DNA of 64,000 bases, taken from contig NZ_CP082301.1 of the NCBI RefSeq assembly GCF_019880305.1, positions 6,448,001 to 6,512,000 on the forward strand. Direction: 5' to 3'. The notes under the pieces were generated by a model, which saw nothing but the letters and a program-made list of their open reading frames with translations, had not been told where the DNA came from and ran no database searches. The DNA is from Streptomyces decoyicus. GTDB taxonomy: Bacteria; Actinomycetota; Actinomycetes; Streptomycetales; Streptomycetaceae. Below, in pieces: positions 43,801 through 51,980 of this stretch. Positions within the stretch are counted from its first letter, which is position 1; the number at the start of each line of letters is the position of its first letter. The position numbers were made by a program, and so were the translations under genes.

Positions 43801-44291
43801 GGATAGTCCGGATCGCTCTTCGCCATCTCGGGGAAGAGCTTGTACGAGAGCGAAGTGGCCGCGGTGACGGGGAGGTTGACGTCGAAGATCTTGTTGTACG
43901 AGTAGCCGTGGCCGTCCGCCGTGTGGGTGCCGGCGTAGCGCAGCGCACGGGTGCCGCTGAAGCCGGCGTGTGTCTTGGCGGTGGGGGAGTCGCCGGGGCC
44001 GGTGTCGGTCCCGGTGCTCATGCCGGGTGCCGCGGGGGTCGTCTCCGGGCCGACGCCTGCGGTCCTGGGCCGTCCCTCGGGGCCGGTGTCGACGGTGTCG
44101 TTCCAGTCCGGCTGTGGTTGGCCGGATTCGAAGGAGGAGCGGAACTCCGTTGCCCCCTGGGGCTTTCGGGGCGGCGCGGCCTGAGCCGCACCAGCCGGGC
44201 CTTGCACGGTGATGACGAGCAGAGCGGCCGCCACGAGGGCGGCGGGGCGGGTGATCCCCCGCAGTGGACGGTGCCGGTGTCTGAGCCGCAC
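40833..44291 (-). CDS. Secreted GH92 alpha-mannosidase with C-terminal discoidin-like module
   Basis: About 1152 residues from GTG at 44291 (GAGAGGG six bases upstream; longer in-frame starts exist). A signal peptide ('ALVAAALLVITVQGPAGA') is followed by an NPCBM-like N-part, then the GH92 catalytic core: 'NGFNFWTPVTNAGSADWLYE', 'VNNGFWDTYRTTWPAYSLLT', 'GWISRWSSPGYADLMTGTSS' and 'GYPGDEDNGEMSAWYVFSSL', which holds the acidic catalytic residues. The end ('ERWTRLDHREGASFTWDRQT') is an F5/8-type binding module. GH92 enzymes are calcium-dependent exo-mannosidases acting on mannans or N-glycans. A TGACA-N4-TGTCA operator lies just upstream, hinting at sugar-responsive control shared with xylF. Confidence 0.92.
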   Translation of the reverse strand: MRLRHRHRPLRGITRPAALVAAALLVITVQGPAGAAQAAPPRKPQGATEFRSSFESGQPQPDWNDTVDTGPEGRPRTAGVGPETTPAAPGMSTGTDTGPGDSPTAKTHAGFSGTRALRYAGTHTADGHGYSYNKIFDVNLPVTAATSLSYKLFPEMAKSDPDYPATHTSLDLAFTDGTYLSELSAVDQHGAPLTPQGQAASKTLYANQWNNRESRIGAVAAGKTVDRILVAYDAPRAPRTAPAFRGWVDDITLGPKAPDKPLAHLSDYAVTTRGTLSSGSFSRGNTFPATAVPNGFNFWTPVTNAGSADWLYEYARKNNADNLPTVQAFSASHEPSPWMGDRQTFQVMPSAVAGTPDASRTGRALPFHHANETAKPHYYGVTFDNGLKTEITPTDHAALMRFTFPGDRASLIFDNVNNKGGLSLDTERGIVTGFSDVRSGLSVGATRLFVYGVFDAPVTGGGRLANGGCGVSRSSGAGACTGGKDVTGYLRFKPGADRTVTMRIATSLISVDQAKANLSREIPAGATFAGVRDRAQSQWDDLLGRIEVQGASRDQLTTLYSNLYRLYLYPNSGFEKVGSRSRYASPFSPQTGQDTPTHTGSKIVDGEVYVNNGFWDTYRTTWPAYSLLTPERAGKMVDGFVQQYKDGGWISRWSSPGYADLMTGTSSDVAFADAYAKGVEFDAEAAYAAAVKNATVAPPDPGVGRKGMNTSPFLGYTSTDTREGMSWALEGYLNDFGIARMGKALYEKTKKPRYKEESAYFLGRAQNYVKLFDDKVGFFQGKDARGNWRLPPGSFDPRVWGNDYTETNAWTFAFTAPQDTRGLANLYGGRSGLAKKLDAYFSTPETASKEFAGSYGDVIHEMTEARDTRMGMYGHSNQPSHHIGYMYDAAGQPWKTQEKVREAMSRLYLGSEIGQGYPGDEDNGEMSAWYVFSSLGFYPLVMGQGEYAVGSPLFTKATVHLENGRDLTIRAPRNNARNVYVQGLRVNGKPWNSTALPHRLLARGGTLDFAMGDRPSAWGTGAHAAPTSLTQDDEVPSPPGDVTGPGGGPLFDNTSDSAAELTGAPVDLPRPARVTSYTLTSAERASAPAGWTLEGSRDGERWTRLDHREGASFTWDRQTRVFAIDRPGSYPHYRLVPDGKGRLAEIELLGAP

Positions 44292-44311
44292 GCGAGCCCT
44301 CTCAACGAGAT

Positions 44312-44325
44312 TGACATCGTTGTCA
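44312..44325. promoter_or_regulatory. TGACA-N4-TGTCA operator upstream of GH92
   Basis: TGACATCGTTGTCA, perfect five-base arms, about 20 bases before the GTG of the GH92 gene. The form fits LacI- or ROK-family operators. A very similar site lies upstream of xylF. Confidence 0.55.
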
Positions 44326-44528
44326 GTTACATGGCGCCAAGATAAACAGAGATAAGTAAGGTGCGTGGGGACTTTGGTGTCAAGGGTGCCGCTGAGATTG
44401 GTGGGCCGCCGTGTCGCCGGGCGGTCCGGCAGGGTGACATCCGGCGAATCCCCGCGCATGTCGGGGAGGTCTCAACTAGGGAAAGACTGCCGTCCAACCC
44501 TGCATTCGATCTTGCCCCTGCGGCCGGA

Positions 44529-44544
44529 AGTGGACTATACCTGT
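44529..44544. promoter_or_regulatory. dre-like DasR site upstream of ngcE
   Basis: AGTGGACTATACCTGT agrees with 12 of 16 positions of the palindromic DasR-responsive element AGTGGTCTAGACCACT, about 180 bases upstream of ngcE. DasR is the GntR-family repressor of GlcNAc/chitin uptake in Streptomyces, so the site fits the transporter's substrate. Confidence 0.6.
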
Positions 44545-44723
44545 CGCGTCCGACGGCCGTACGACCGCGGCCGTGGATCCGGGGGGAAGGCGGGAACGGA
44601 TGACTCCCCGCATTTCTCTAGCGCGCCCGGTGCACATCCCGTACAACTCAGCTTCATCTGACCCGCGGTGCCGGGGTGGCTCCGGTACACCGCCTGAGTC
44701 CTGAAGAAGGCGAGGACTTGAGC

Positions 44724-46163
44724 ATGGGATCCACCTCAGAATTCAACCGTCGTGATCTGGTCAAACGGGCCGCGGCCCTGGGTATCGTCGCCGTCCCGTC
44801 GATGGGAGTGCTGTCGGCGTGTGCCGGCGGCGGGGACAGCGGCGATAACAAGGTCGAAAAAGGCAAGAAGTCGGCCAAGAATCCGCTTGCGGTCAATGAC
44901 TCGGCCGGCCTCGATGTGGTCATCTTCGACGGCGGATTCGGCGACAAGTACGCCAAGGACGCACAGGGCGAGTACATCAAGTCCTTCCCGAAGGCCGACG
45001 GCAAGGTCAAGCTCTCTTCGACCCAGAAGATCCAGTCGACGCTCCAGCCGCGCTTCAACGGCGGAAACCCCCCGGACCTCGTCGACAACTCCGGTGCGGA
45101 GCAGATGGATTTCGGCACGCTGGTGGGCAAGGACCAGCTGACCGACCTCACGGCACTCCTCGATGCCCCCTCCGTCGACGACCCGGACAAGAAGGTGCGC
45201 GACACGCTGCGCCCGGGTGTCGTCGAAATGGGCCAGTTCGGCGGCAAGGAAACCTGGATCCTCTACTACGCGTACACGGTCTACGGCGTCTGGTACTCCA
45301 AGGGCAATCTGGCGAAGCTGGACGCGGAATATCCGGAGACCTGGGACGACATGCTCGCCCTCTGCGCCAAGGCCAAGAAGAAGGGCGTGGCCGGCTGGAC
45401 CTATCCGGGCAAGTACCCGTACTACTTCCCCTTCAGCCTCTACCCGTTCATCGCCAAGATCGGTGGTGAAGAGGTCCTGCGGAAGATCGACAATCTGGAG
45501 CCGAACGCCTGGAAGGACCCGGCGGTCAAGGCGGCCTTCGAGGCCTACTATGAGCTCTACAAGAAGGGCTATGTCCTCAAGGGCTCGCCCGGCCTGGACC
45601 ACCTCCAGTCGCAGAAGGCGTGGGCCGAGGGCAAGGCGCTGTTCATCCCCAACGGCTCCTGGGTGGAGAACGAGTCGGCCAAGCAGATCGCGAAGAACCC
45701 GCACTTCGATCTCGCGGTCGGCGCCCCGTCCAGCCTGTCGACCTCCGACAAGATGCCGTACGGCACCATCTGGGCCTCGGGCGGCGAGCCGTACATCGTC
45801 CCGCGGAAGGCCCGGAACGCCGAGGGCGGTATGGAACTGCTGCGCATCATGCTCAGCAAGAAGTCCTCGCAGAATTTCATCAAGCAGGTCTCCTCGCTCA
45901 CCTCGCTCAACGGCGGCACCGAGGGGCTGAAGCTCCCGCCGGGCCTGGCGTCGGCGCAGGCGGTGCTGCAGAAGGCCGGCCAGAACATCGTCAATCCGCG
46001 GATGCAGGACTGGTACGTGGCGCTCCAGAAGGAGCGGATCGGTGTCGGTGCGCTGGGCGAGATGATGGCCGGCCGGATGACGCCCGACGAGGCCATCAAG
46101 AAGATCCAGAAGTACGCGGACGACACCCGCGACGACTCCAGCGTCAAGAAGTACAAGCGCTGA
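44724..46163 (+). CDS. ngcE: GlcNAc/chitobiose ABC transporter substrate-binding lipoprotein
   Basis: 479 residues. A twin-arginine signal ('NRRDLVKRAAALGIVAVPSM') ends in a lipobox with Cys33 ('GVLSAC'), so it is a Tat-exported lipoprotein. The mature part is a solute-binding protein of the NgcE type ('VIFDGGFGDKYAKDAQGEYI', 'PRFNGGNPPDLVDNSGAEQM', 'GKALFIPNGSWVENESAKQI'). NgcE binds N-acetylglucosamine and N,N'-diacetylchitobiose. ATG at 44724 follows GCGAGGAC. First gene of ngcEFG; a dre-like site upstream supports GlcNAc control. Confidence 0.93.
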   Translation: MGSTSEFNRRDLVKRAAALGIVAVPSMGVLSACAGGGDSGDNKVEKGKKSAKNPLAVNDSAGLDVVIFDGGFGDKYAKDAQGEYIKSFPKADGKVKLSSTQKIQSTLQPRFNGGNPPDLVDNSGAEQMDFGTLVGKDQLTDLTALLDAPSVDDPDKKVRDTLRPGVVEMGQFGGKETWILYYAYTVYGVWYSKGNLAKLDAEYPETWDDMLALCAKAKKKGVAGWTYPGKYPYYFPFSLYPFIAKIGGEEVLRKIDNLEPNAWKDPAVKAAFEAYYELYKKGYVLKGSPGLDHLQSQKAWAEGKALFIPNGSWVENESAKQIAKNPHFDLAVGAPSSLSTSDKMPYGTIWASGGEPYIVPRKARNAEGGMELLRIMLSKKSSQNFIKQVSSLTSLNGGTEGLKLPPGLASAQAVLQKAGQNIVNPRMQDWYVALQKERIGVGALGEMMAGRMTPDEAIKKIQKYADDTRDDSSVKKYKR

Positions 46164-46249
46164 CCGGCAAGTTCGTGGGGGTGCCCCCCGGCGTGGGCCG
46201 GGGGCGCGTCACCGGCGGTGGCAACGCAGGGAGAGAACGGTCGGTAGTC

Positions 46250-47173
46250 ATGAAACACGGTAAGTACCGTTTCATCGCGGGATTCTTGGTCCTCCCGCTG
46301 GCGATTTACGCGATCTTCGTGATCTCGCCGTTCGTGCAGGCCATTTACTACTCCTTCACGGACTGGACCGGACTGAGTCCGGACATGAAGATGGTCGGCT
46401 TCGACAACTATGCGCGCCTCTTCAAGGACGATGTCTTCTGGTCGGCCGTGGGCAACAGTGTGACGCTGTTGCTGCTCCTGCCGGTGGTGACGCTCTCGCT
46501 CGGGATCTTCTTCGCCTTTATGCTCAACGTCGGTGGCCGTCGCCGGAAGAAGGCGGTCATCGGCGGTGTGCGCGGCTCGGGCACCTATAAAATTCTCTAC
46601 TTCTTCCCGCAGGTGCTGTCGGTCCCGATCGTGGCGCTGCTGTTCCAGTTCGCCTACAACCCGGAGAGCGGTGCGCTCAACGCCTTCTTCCAGGCGATCG
46701 GGCTCGGCAATGTGCAGCCGGACTGGCTGGGCGATCCGCAGATCGCGCTGTGGTGCGTCATGGCCGCGATGGTGTGGGCCAATGTCGGCTTCTATGTCGT
46801 GCTCTTCTCCGCCGGTATGAGCTCCATTCCGAAGGACTTCTACGAGGCCGCGCTGCTGGACGGCGCGAACCGCTTCAACACGTTCTTCCGGATCACCCTG
46901 CCGCTGTTGTGGGACACCGTCCAGACCGGCTGGATCTATATGGGCATCCTCGCCCTGGACGTTTCGGCCTTCGCGTTCGTGCAGATCATGAGTGTCGGTC
47001 CGGGCGGCCCGGACTATTCGACCGAGGTCCTTCCGCTGTACGTGTACCAGAAGACCTTCCGCGACGGTCAGGCCGGATACGCGACGGCCATCGGCGTTTC
47101 CCTGCTGATCGTGACCCTCGTCTTCTCGGCCATCGTGATGCGGCTGGGGCGACGCGAGCGACTGGAGTTCTGA
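46250..47173 (+). CDS. ngcF: GlcNAc/chitobiose ABC transporter permease 1
   Basis: 307 residues, six membrane helices, with the MalF-type loop 'EAALLDGANRFNTFFRITLP' that contacts the ATPase. It begins after an 86-base gap from ngcE and its stop overlaps the next ATG. The operon has no ATPase gene; in Streptomyces the shared ATPase MsiK normally supplies such importers. Confidence 0.93.
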   Translation: MKHGKYRFIAGFLVLPLAIYAIFVISPFVQAIYYSFTDWTGLSPDMKMVGFDNYARLFKDDVFWSAVGNSVTLLLLLPVVTLSLGIFFAFMLNVGGRRRKKAVIGGVRGSGTYKILYFFPQVLSVPIVALLFQFAYNPESGALNAFFQAIGLGNVQPDWLGDPQIALWCVMAAMVWANVGFYVVLFSAGMSSIPKDFYEAALLDGANRFNTFFRITLPLLWDTVQTGWIYMGILALDVSAFAFVQIMSVGPGGPDYSTEVLPLYVYQKTFRDGQAGYATAIGVSLLIVTLVFSAIVMRLGRRERLEF

Positions 47174-48138
47174 TGAGTGCGCAGACGGATCCCGCGGATC
47201 TCCCGGGTGTGACGAAGGAGCAGGAGCCCTCCCCGGCCGCCGCGCGGGTGCCCGGCCGGCGCGGCGGGACGGGCGGGACGGGCGGCGCCCGCTCCGCCCG
47301 CGGAAGCAGCGAGGGAAAGACCCTCAACGTCTTCTCGCACGGAGTCCTGGTGATCTGGGGCCTCTTGGTCACCATGCCGCTGCTGTGGGCGGTGGTGAGC
47401 TCCTTCAAGGACGACACCGAGATCTTCGGCTCGCCCTGGGGGCTCCCGTCGGTCCTGCACTTCGACAACTGGTCACGCGCCTGGGACAAGGCGAACATGG
47501 GCCAGTACTTTCTCAACTCGCTGATCGTCGTGGGTGGTTCGCTGATCGGCACGATGCTGCTGGGAGCGATGGCGGCGTATGTGCTGGCCCGGTTCGACTT
47601 CCCGGGCAACCGCTTCCTCTACTTCCTGTTCGTGGGAGGGATGGGCTTCCCGGTCATCCTGGCGCTGGTCCCGCTGTTCTTCGTCATGAAGAACATGGCG
47701 CTGCTGGACACCTACCACGGTCTGATCCTGGTCTATATCGCCTACTCACTGCCGTTCACGGTGTTCTTCCTCAGCGGTTTCTTCAAGACGCTGCCCACGT
47801 CGGTGGCCGAGGCGGCACTCATCGACGGCGCCTCGCACACCCGCACCTTCTTCCAGGTGATGCTGCCGATGGCCAAGCCCGGCCTGATCAGCGTCGGGAT
47901 CTTCAACTTCCTCGGACAGTGGAATCAGTACCTGCTGCCGACGGTGCTGAACGTCGGGGACCCGGACAAGAAGATGCTGACCCAGGGCCTGGTGGCGCTG
48001 GCGGTGAGCCAGGGTTACAAGGGGGACTGGTCCGGTCTGTTCGCGGGGCTGACGATCGCGATGCTGCCGGTGCTCGCCGCGTACATCATCTTCCAGCGGC
48101 AGGTGGTGGCCGGCCTGACCGCCGGTGCACTCAAGTAG
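47173..48138 (+). CDS. ngcG: GlcNAc/chitobiose ABC transporter permease 2
   Basis: 321 residues with a Gly/Arg-rich cytoplasmic head (about residues 1-50) and six membrane helices of MalG type. The ATPase-contact loop is 'EAALIDGASHTRTFFQVMLP'. The ATG overlaps the ngcF stop. It forms the membrane channel with NgcF. Confidence 0.93.
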   Translation: MSAQTDPADLPGVTKEQEPSPAAARVPGRRGGTGGTGGARSARGSSEGKTLNVFSHGVLVIWGLLVTMPLLWAVVSSFKDDTEIFGSPWGLPSVLHFDNWSRAWDKANMGQYFLNSLIVVGGSLIGTMLLGAMAAYVLARFDFPGNRFLYFLFVGGMGFPVILALVPLFFVMKNMALLDTYHGLILVYIAYSLPFTVFFLSGFFKTLPTSVAEAALIDGASHTRTFFQVMLPMAKPGLISVGIFNFLGQWNQYLLPTVLNVGDPDKKMLTQGLVALAVSQGYKGDWSGLFAGLTIAMLPVLAAYIIFQRQVVAGLTAGALK

Positions 48139-48461
48139 GGGAGCGGCCGGTCCGGGGAGCCCGTACGCCGGCCGACGGTCGGCGATGGATTTGCGCCACG
48201 TCGCGTACTGCCGGGTAGGTGCCGCAGGGCGGCCCCGCCGCGGCACAGCCGCGCCACGGGCTCCCCGGAGGGGCCGCTTCCTGATCATGTGTGGGCTCAA
48301 CGCCTTGACGAGACTTCCCGGCTGGAGTTCTGCTTAGGGTTCACATGTTGAATCGAGGGCCGTCCCACAAAGGTGTGGGTGCGGCCGGTGGGCGGTCGTT
48401 GTGCCTCCCCCCAGTCACCACTGGGAGGTACCCCCGGCCCCAGACGGGAGTGGATGAGTCG
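48139..48461. other. Intergenic region upstream of rok7B7
   Basis: About 320 bases between ngcG and the ROK gene. I see no gene, and no clear hairpin. Its right part should hold the rok7B7 promoter; a TTGACG occurs at 48305-48310 but no well-spaced -10 follows. Confidence 0.4.
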
Positions 48462-49661
48462 ATGGAGACTCCGGGGTCGCAGTCCTCGCTGCACCGGGCC
48501 AATCTGGAGCGGGTCGTACGTGCGGTGCGTATGGCGGGCTCCCTCACGCAGGCGGAGATCGCCCGGAGCACGGGGCTGTCCGCGGCCACCGTTTCCAACA
48601 TCGTTCGCGAGTTGAAGGATGGCGGGACCGTTGAGGTGACGCCGACCTCGGCGGGCGGGCGGCGGGCGCGCAGCGTCTCGCTCTCCGGCGATGCGGGCAT
48701 CGTCGTAGGGGTCGATTTCGGGCACTCCCATCTGCGCGTGGCGGTCGGCAACCTCGCCCACCAGGTGCTCGCCGAGGAGGCCGAGCCGATCGATGTGGAC
48801 GCCTCCGCGGCGGAGGGCTTCGACCGGGCGGAACAGCTGGTCAACCGCTTGATCACGGCGACCGGCCTCGACGCGGGCAAGGTCATCGGCGTCGGCCTGG
48901 GCGTCCCGGGACCCATCGACGTCGAGTCCGGGACGCTCGGCTCGACGGCGATCCTGCCGGGCTGGTCGGGTACGAACCCCAGCCAGGAGCTGTCCGGGCG
49001 CCTCGGCGTGCCCGTCTATGTCGACAATGACGCCAACCTCGGCGCGTTGGGCGAGCTGGTGTGGGGCGGTGGCCGCGGGGCCGCCGACCTGGCGTACATC
49101 AAGGTCGCCAGCGGTGTCGGCGCCGGTCTGGTGATCAGCGGGCAGATCTACCGCGGGCCGGGCGGCACGGCGGGCGAGATCGGGCACATCACGCTGGACG
49201 AGTCCGGTCCGGTGTGCCGCTGCGGCAACCGCGGCTGCCTGGAGACCTTCACCGCGGCCCGGTACGTCCTTCCGCTGCTCCAGCCGAGCCACGGCCCCGA
49301 TCTGACCATGGCGCGAGTGGTGCAGCTGGCCCGCGAGGGCGACCCGGGCTGCCGGCGGGTCATTGCGGACGTCGGCCGTCATATCGGCAGTGGTGTGGCA
49401 AATCTGTGCAATCTACTCAATCCCAGCAGGGTGGTGCTCGGCGGTGATCTCGCCGAGGCCGGTGAGCTGGTCCTGGCGCCGATCCGTGAATCGGTGTCGC
49501 GGTACGCGATCCCCAGCGCCGCACGGCAGTTGGGGATCGTCCCCGGCACGCTCGGGGGCCGTGCGGAGGTGCTGGGCGCGCTGGCGCTGGTGCTGAGCGA
49601 GATGGGCGATTCGACCCTGCTCGACGGTGCGCGGGCCGCCGACGCGCCGGCCCTGGCATGA
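48462..49661 (+). CDS. rok7B7: ROK-family transcriptional regulator Rok7B7
   Basis: 399 residues. An N-terminal winged helix ('GSLTQAEIARSTGLSAATVS', about residues 25-50) is joined to a ROK kinase-like domain with 'VVGVDFGHSHLRVAVGNLAH', 'GVGLGVPGPIDVESGTLG', and the ROK zinc motif 'GHITLDESGPVCRCGNRGCL'. The sequence and its place between ngcEFG and xylFGH match Rok7B7 of S. coelicolor (SCO6008, by recollection), reported to control xylose uptake, carbon catabolite repression and antibiotic production. ATG at 48462 was chosen at the conserved 'GSQSSLHRANLERVVRAV'; GTG at 48450 is an alternative. Confidence 0.93.
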   Translation: METPGSQSSLHRANLERVVRAVRMAGSLTQAEIARSTGLSAATVSNIVRELKDGGTVEVTPTSAGGRRARSVSLSGDAGIVVGVDFGHSHLRVAVGNLAHQVLAEEAEPIDVDASAAEGFDRAEQLVNRLITATGLDAGKVIGVGLGVPGPIDVESGTLGSTAILPGWSGTNPSQELSGRLGVPVYVDNDANLGALGELVWGGGRGAADLAYIKVASGVGAGLVISGQIYRGPGGTAGEIGHITLDESGPVCRCGNRGCLETFTAARYVLPLLQPSHGPDLTMARVVQLAREGDPGCRRVIADVGRHIGSGVANLCNLLNPSRVVLGGDLAEAGELVLAPIRESVSRYAIPSAARQLGIVPGTLGGRAEVLGALALVLSEMGDSTLLDGARAADAPALA

Positions 49662-49687
49662 GCGCTCTGAGTTCACACAGCTAACGC

Positions 49688-49703
49688 ATGGCACCGTTGT
49701 CAT
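49688..49703. promoter_or_regulatory. TGGCA-N4-TGTCA operator upstream of xylF
   Basis: ATGGCACCGTTGTCAT, about 100 bases before xylF and 20 bases upstream of a TTGACG -35-like element (49723-49728). It is close to the GH92 operator TGACATCGTTGTCA. Rok7B7, encoded just upstream, or a LacI-type regulator, is the likely binder. Confidence 0.5.
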
Positions 49704-49801
49704 CTCGTTAAGGATTTACTCCTTGACGGTCGGCTGGCGGCCGAGTTGACTTCCAGCCACCTCGGCCGCAACGACGCGGCCTCGTCAGGGAGGCAACCCA
49801 A

Positions 49802-50896
49802 ATGAACGTTTGGACGCGTCGCGTCGTCATAGGCACCGCCGCCGTCTCGATGGCGCTCTCCGTGGCCGCGTGTGGCAAGGCCGGCGACGGCGCCAAGGCG
49901 GGCGGCGGCGACAACAAGACCATCGGCCTGTTGCTGCCGGAGAACAAGACCACGCGCTACGAGACCTTCGACCGCCCGCTGATGGAGGCGAAGATCCATG
50001 AGCTGTGCAGCGACTGCAAGGTCAAGTACAACAACGCGGCGCAGGAGACCGAGAACCAGAAGAAGCAGTTCGACGCGCTGATCACCCAGGGCGTCAAGGT
50101 GATCATTCTGGACTCCGTCGACTACAAGGCGACCAAGTCCTGGGTGAACCAGGCCGCCAAGAAGGGCGTCAAGGTCGTCGCCTACGACCGGCTGGCCGAG
50201 GGCAACATCTCCGCCTACGTGTCCTACGACAACGAGAAGATCGGCCGCCTCCAGGGCCAGGCGCTGGTCAAGGCGCTCGGCGACAAGGCCAAGGACAGCA
50301 ATGTCGTCATGATCAACGGCTCGCCGACCGACCCGAACATGCCGTTCTTCAAGAAGGGCGCCCACAGCGTCCTCGACAAGCAGGTCAAGAAGGTCGCGTA
50401 CGAGCAGGACATCCCCGACTGGTCGCCGGACGAGGCCAACAAGAAGATGGGCGCGGCCCTCGACTCGCTCGGCAAGGACGGCTTCCAGGGCGTCTACTCC
50501 GGCAACGACGGCATGGCCGGCGGCATCATCACCGCGCTCAAGCAGAAGGGCGTCAAGGTCCCGGTCGGCGGCCAGGACGCCGAGCTCGCGGGTCTTCAGC
50601 GGGTCCTCAAGGGCGACCAGGCCTTCACGATCTACAAGCAGATCAAGCCGCAGGCCGACTCCACCGCCGAGATCGCCGTCAAGCTGCTCAAGGGCGAGAA
50701 GATCGACTCCCTGACGCCCACCAAGGTCGACAGCCTCAGCGGCGAGGTCAAGGGCATCCCGGCCAAGCTCTACGACGCGCAGATCGTGACCGAGAACAAC
50801 ATCGCGTCCACGATCATCAAGGACAAGGTCTACAAGGCGAGCCAGATCTGCACCGGCGACGTCAAGAAGGCCTGTAAGGCGGCCGGCATCAAGTAA
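49802..50896 (+). CDS. xylF: Xylose-type ABC transporter substrate-binding lipoprotein
   Basis: 364 residues with a lipoprotein signal ending at Cys24 ('MALSVAACGK'). The rest is a periplasmic-binding-protein type 1 fold of XylF form: 'TIGLLLPENKTTRYETFDRP', 'QFDALITQGVKVIILDSVDY', 'YSGNDGMAGGIITALKQKGV', 'VGGQDAELAGLQRVLKGDQA'. It captures D-xylose or a related pentose for XylGH. A 292-base gap separates it from xylG, more than within a tight operon, so xylF may be expressed more strongly. Confidence 0.93.
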   Translation: MNVWTRRVVIGTAAVSMALSVAACGKAGDGAKAGGGDNKTIGLLLPENKTTRYETFDRPLMEAKIHELCSDCKVKYNNAAQETENQKKQFDALITQGVKVIILDSVDYKATKSWVNQAAKKGVKVVAYDRLAEGNISAYVSYDNEKIGRLQGQALVKALGDKAKDSNVVMINGSPTDPNMPFFKKGAHSVLDKQVKKVAYEQDIPDWSPDEANKKMGAALDSLGKDGFQGVYSGNDGMAGGIITALKQKGVKVPVGGQDAELAGLQRVLKGDQAFTIYKQIKPQADSTAEIAVKLLKGEKIDSLTPTKVDSLSGEVKGIPAKLYDAQIVTENNIASTIIKDKVYKASQICTGDVKKACKAAGIK

Positions 50897-51188
50897 GGCC
50901 CGGCATCAAGTAAGTCCCCGGCCTGTCGGCCACAGCTCTCCGGCCACAGCTCCGGCCACAGCTCTCTTCTTCCGGCCTTCGGGCCCCAGGTCCTCCTCCG
51001 GGCCTCCGGGGCCCGGGCTCCCGGCCAGGCGCGGCCGCACGGCCCCGCCCGCGGCCCCCGGCCCGGTCCCTACCCCGCCCGGCCTCACCCCGTCCCGGGC
51101 GCGGACGCCGGGCCGTTCCTCGCAAGCCCCCCTTGCTCCACGCACCACCATCCCCGCCGTTGTGACGGCGGCGAAGGAGATGATTCAC
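50897..51188. other. Gap between xylF and xylG
   Basis: About 290 bases, very GC-rich, with CCGGGGCCC-type inverted repeats near 51005-51035 that could form a partial terminator or RNA-stabilising hairpin after xylF. No coding frame is convincing. Confidence 0.4.
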
Positions 51189-51980
51189 GTGTCCGCTACG
51201 CCTGTGCTGGCGTTGCGCGGAGTCTCCAAGAGGTTCGGCGCCGTCCAAGCACTCACGGACGTCACCCTGGAGATCCACCCCGGTGAGGTGGTCGCCCTTG
51301 TCGGCGACAACGGCGCCGGCAAGTCCACCCTGGTCAAGACCATCTCGGGCGTCCATCCGGTCGACGACGGCGCCATCGAATGGGAGGGCACGGCGGTACG
51401 CATCAGCAAGCCGCACGACGCCCAGGAACTCGGCGTCGCCACCGTCTACCAGGACCTCGCGCTCTGCGACAACCTCGATGTCGTCGCCAACCTCTACCTC
51501 GGCAACGAGATCCGCACCGCGGGTGTCCTCGACGAGATCGCGATGGAGAAGCGCGCCAAGGAGCTGCTGGACACCCTGTCCATCCGCATCCCCAGTGTCC
51601 GTATCCCCGTCGCCGCGCTCTCCGGCGGTCAGCGGCAGGTCGTCGCGATCGCCCGCGCGCTGATCGGCGACCCCAAGGTCGTCATCCTCGACGAGCCCAC
51701 CGCCGCCCTCGGCGTCGAGCAGACCGCCCAGGTCCTCGACCTCGTCGAGCGGCTGCGCGAGCGTGAGCTCGGCGTCATCCTCATCAGCCACAACATGGCC
51801 GATGTGCAGGCCGTCGCGGACCGGGTCGCGGTGCTGCGGCTGGGCCGCAACAACGGTGTCTTCGACGTCGAGGGCACCTCCCACGAAGAGATCATCGCCG
51901 CCATCACCGGCGCCTCGGACAACGCCGTGACCCGCCGCAAGGCGCGTACGGACCAGGTGAAGAAAGAGGTCGGGGCATGA
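51189..51980 (+). CDS. xylG: Xylose-type ABC transporter ATPase
   Basis: 263 residues with Walker A 'GDNGAGKSTL', signature 'LSGGQRQVVAIARAL' and Walker B 'VVILDEPTA'. It is a single-cassette protein, half the length of the two-cassette E. coli XylG, which is normal for actinobacterial members. GTG at 51189 lies ten bases after AAGGAG. Its stop overlaps xylH (ATGA). Confidence 0.93.
   Translation: MSATPVLALRGVSKRFGAVQALTDVTLEIHPGEVVALVGDNGAGKSTLVKTISGVHPVDDGAIEWEGTAVRISKPHDAQELGVATVYQDLALCDNLDVVANLYLGNEIRTAGVLDEIAMEKRAKELLDTLSIRIPSVRIPVAALSGGQRQVVAIARALIGDPKVVILDEPTAALGVEQTAQVLDLVERLRERELGVILISHNMADVQAVADRVAVLRLGRNNGVFDVEGTSHEEIIAAITGASDNAVTRRKARTDQVKKEVGA

Larger units (their letters stand above)
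44292..44723. promoter_or_regulatory. Divergent region between GH92 and ngcE
   Basis: About 430 bases that hold the operator-like palindrome near the GH92 start and a dre-like site nearer ngcE. No coding frame looks real. Confidence 0.6.
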
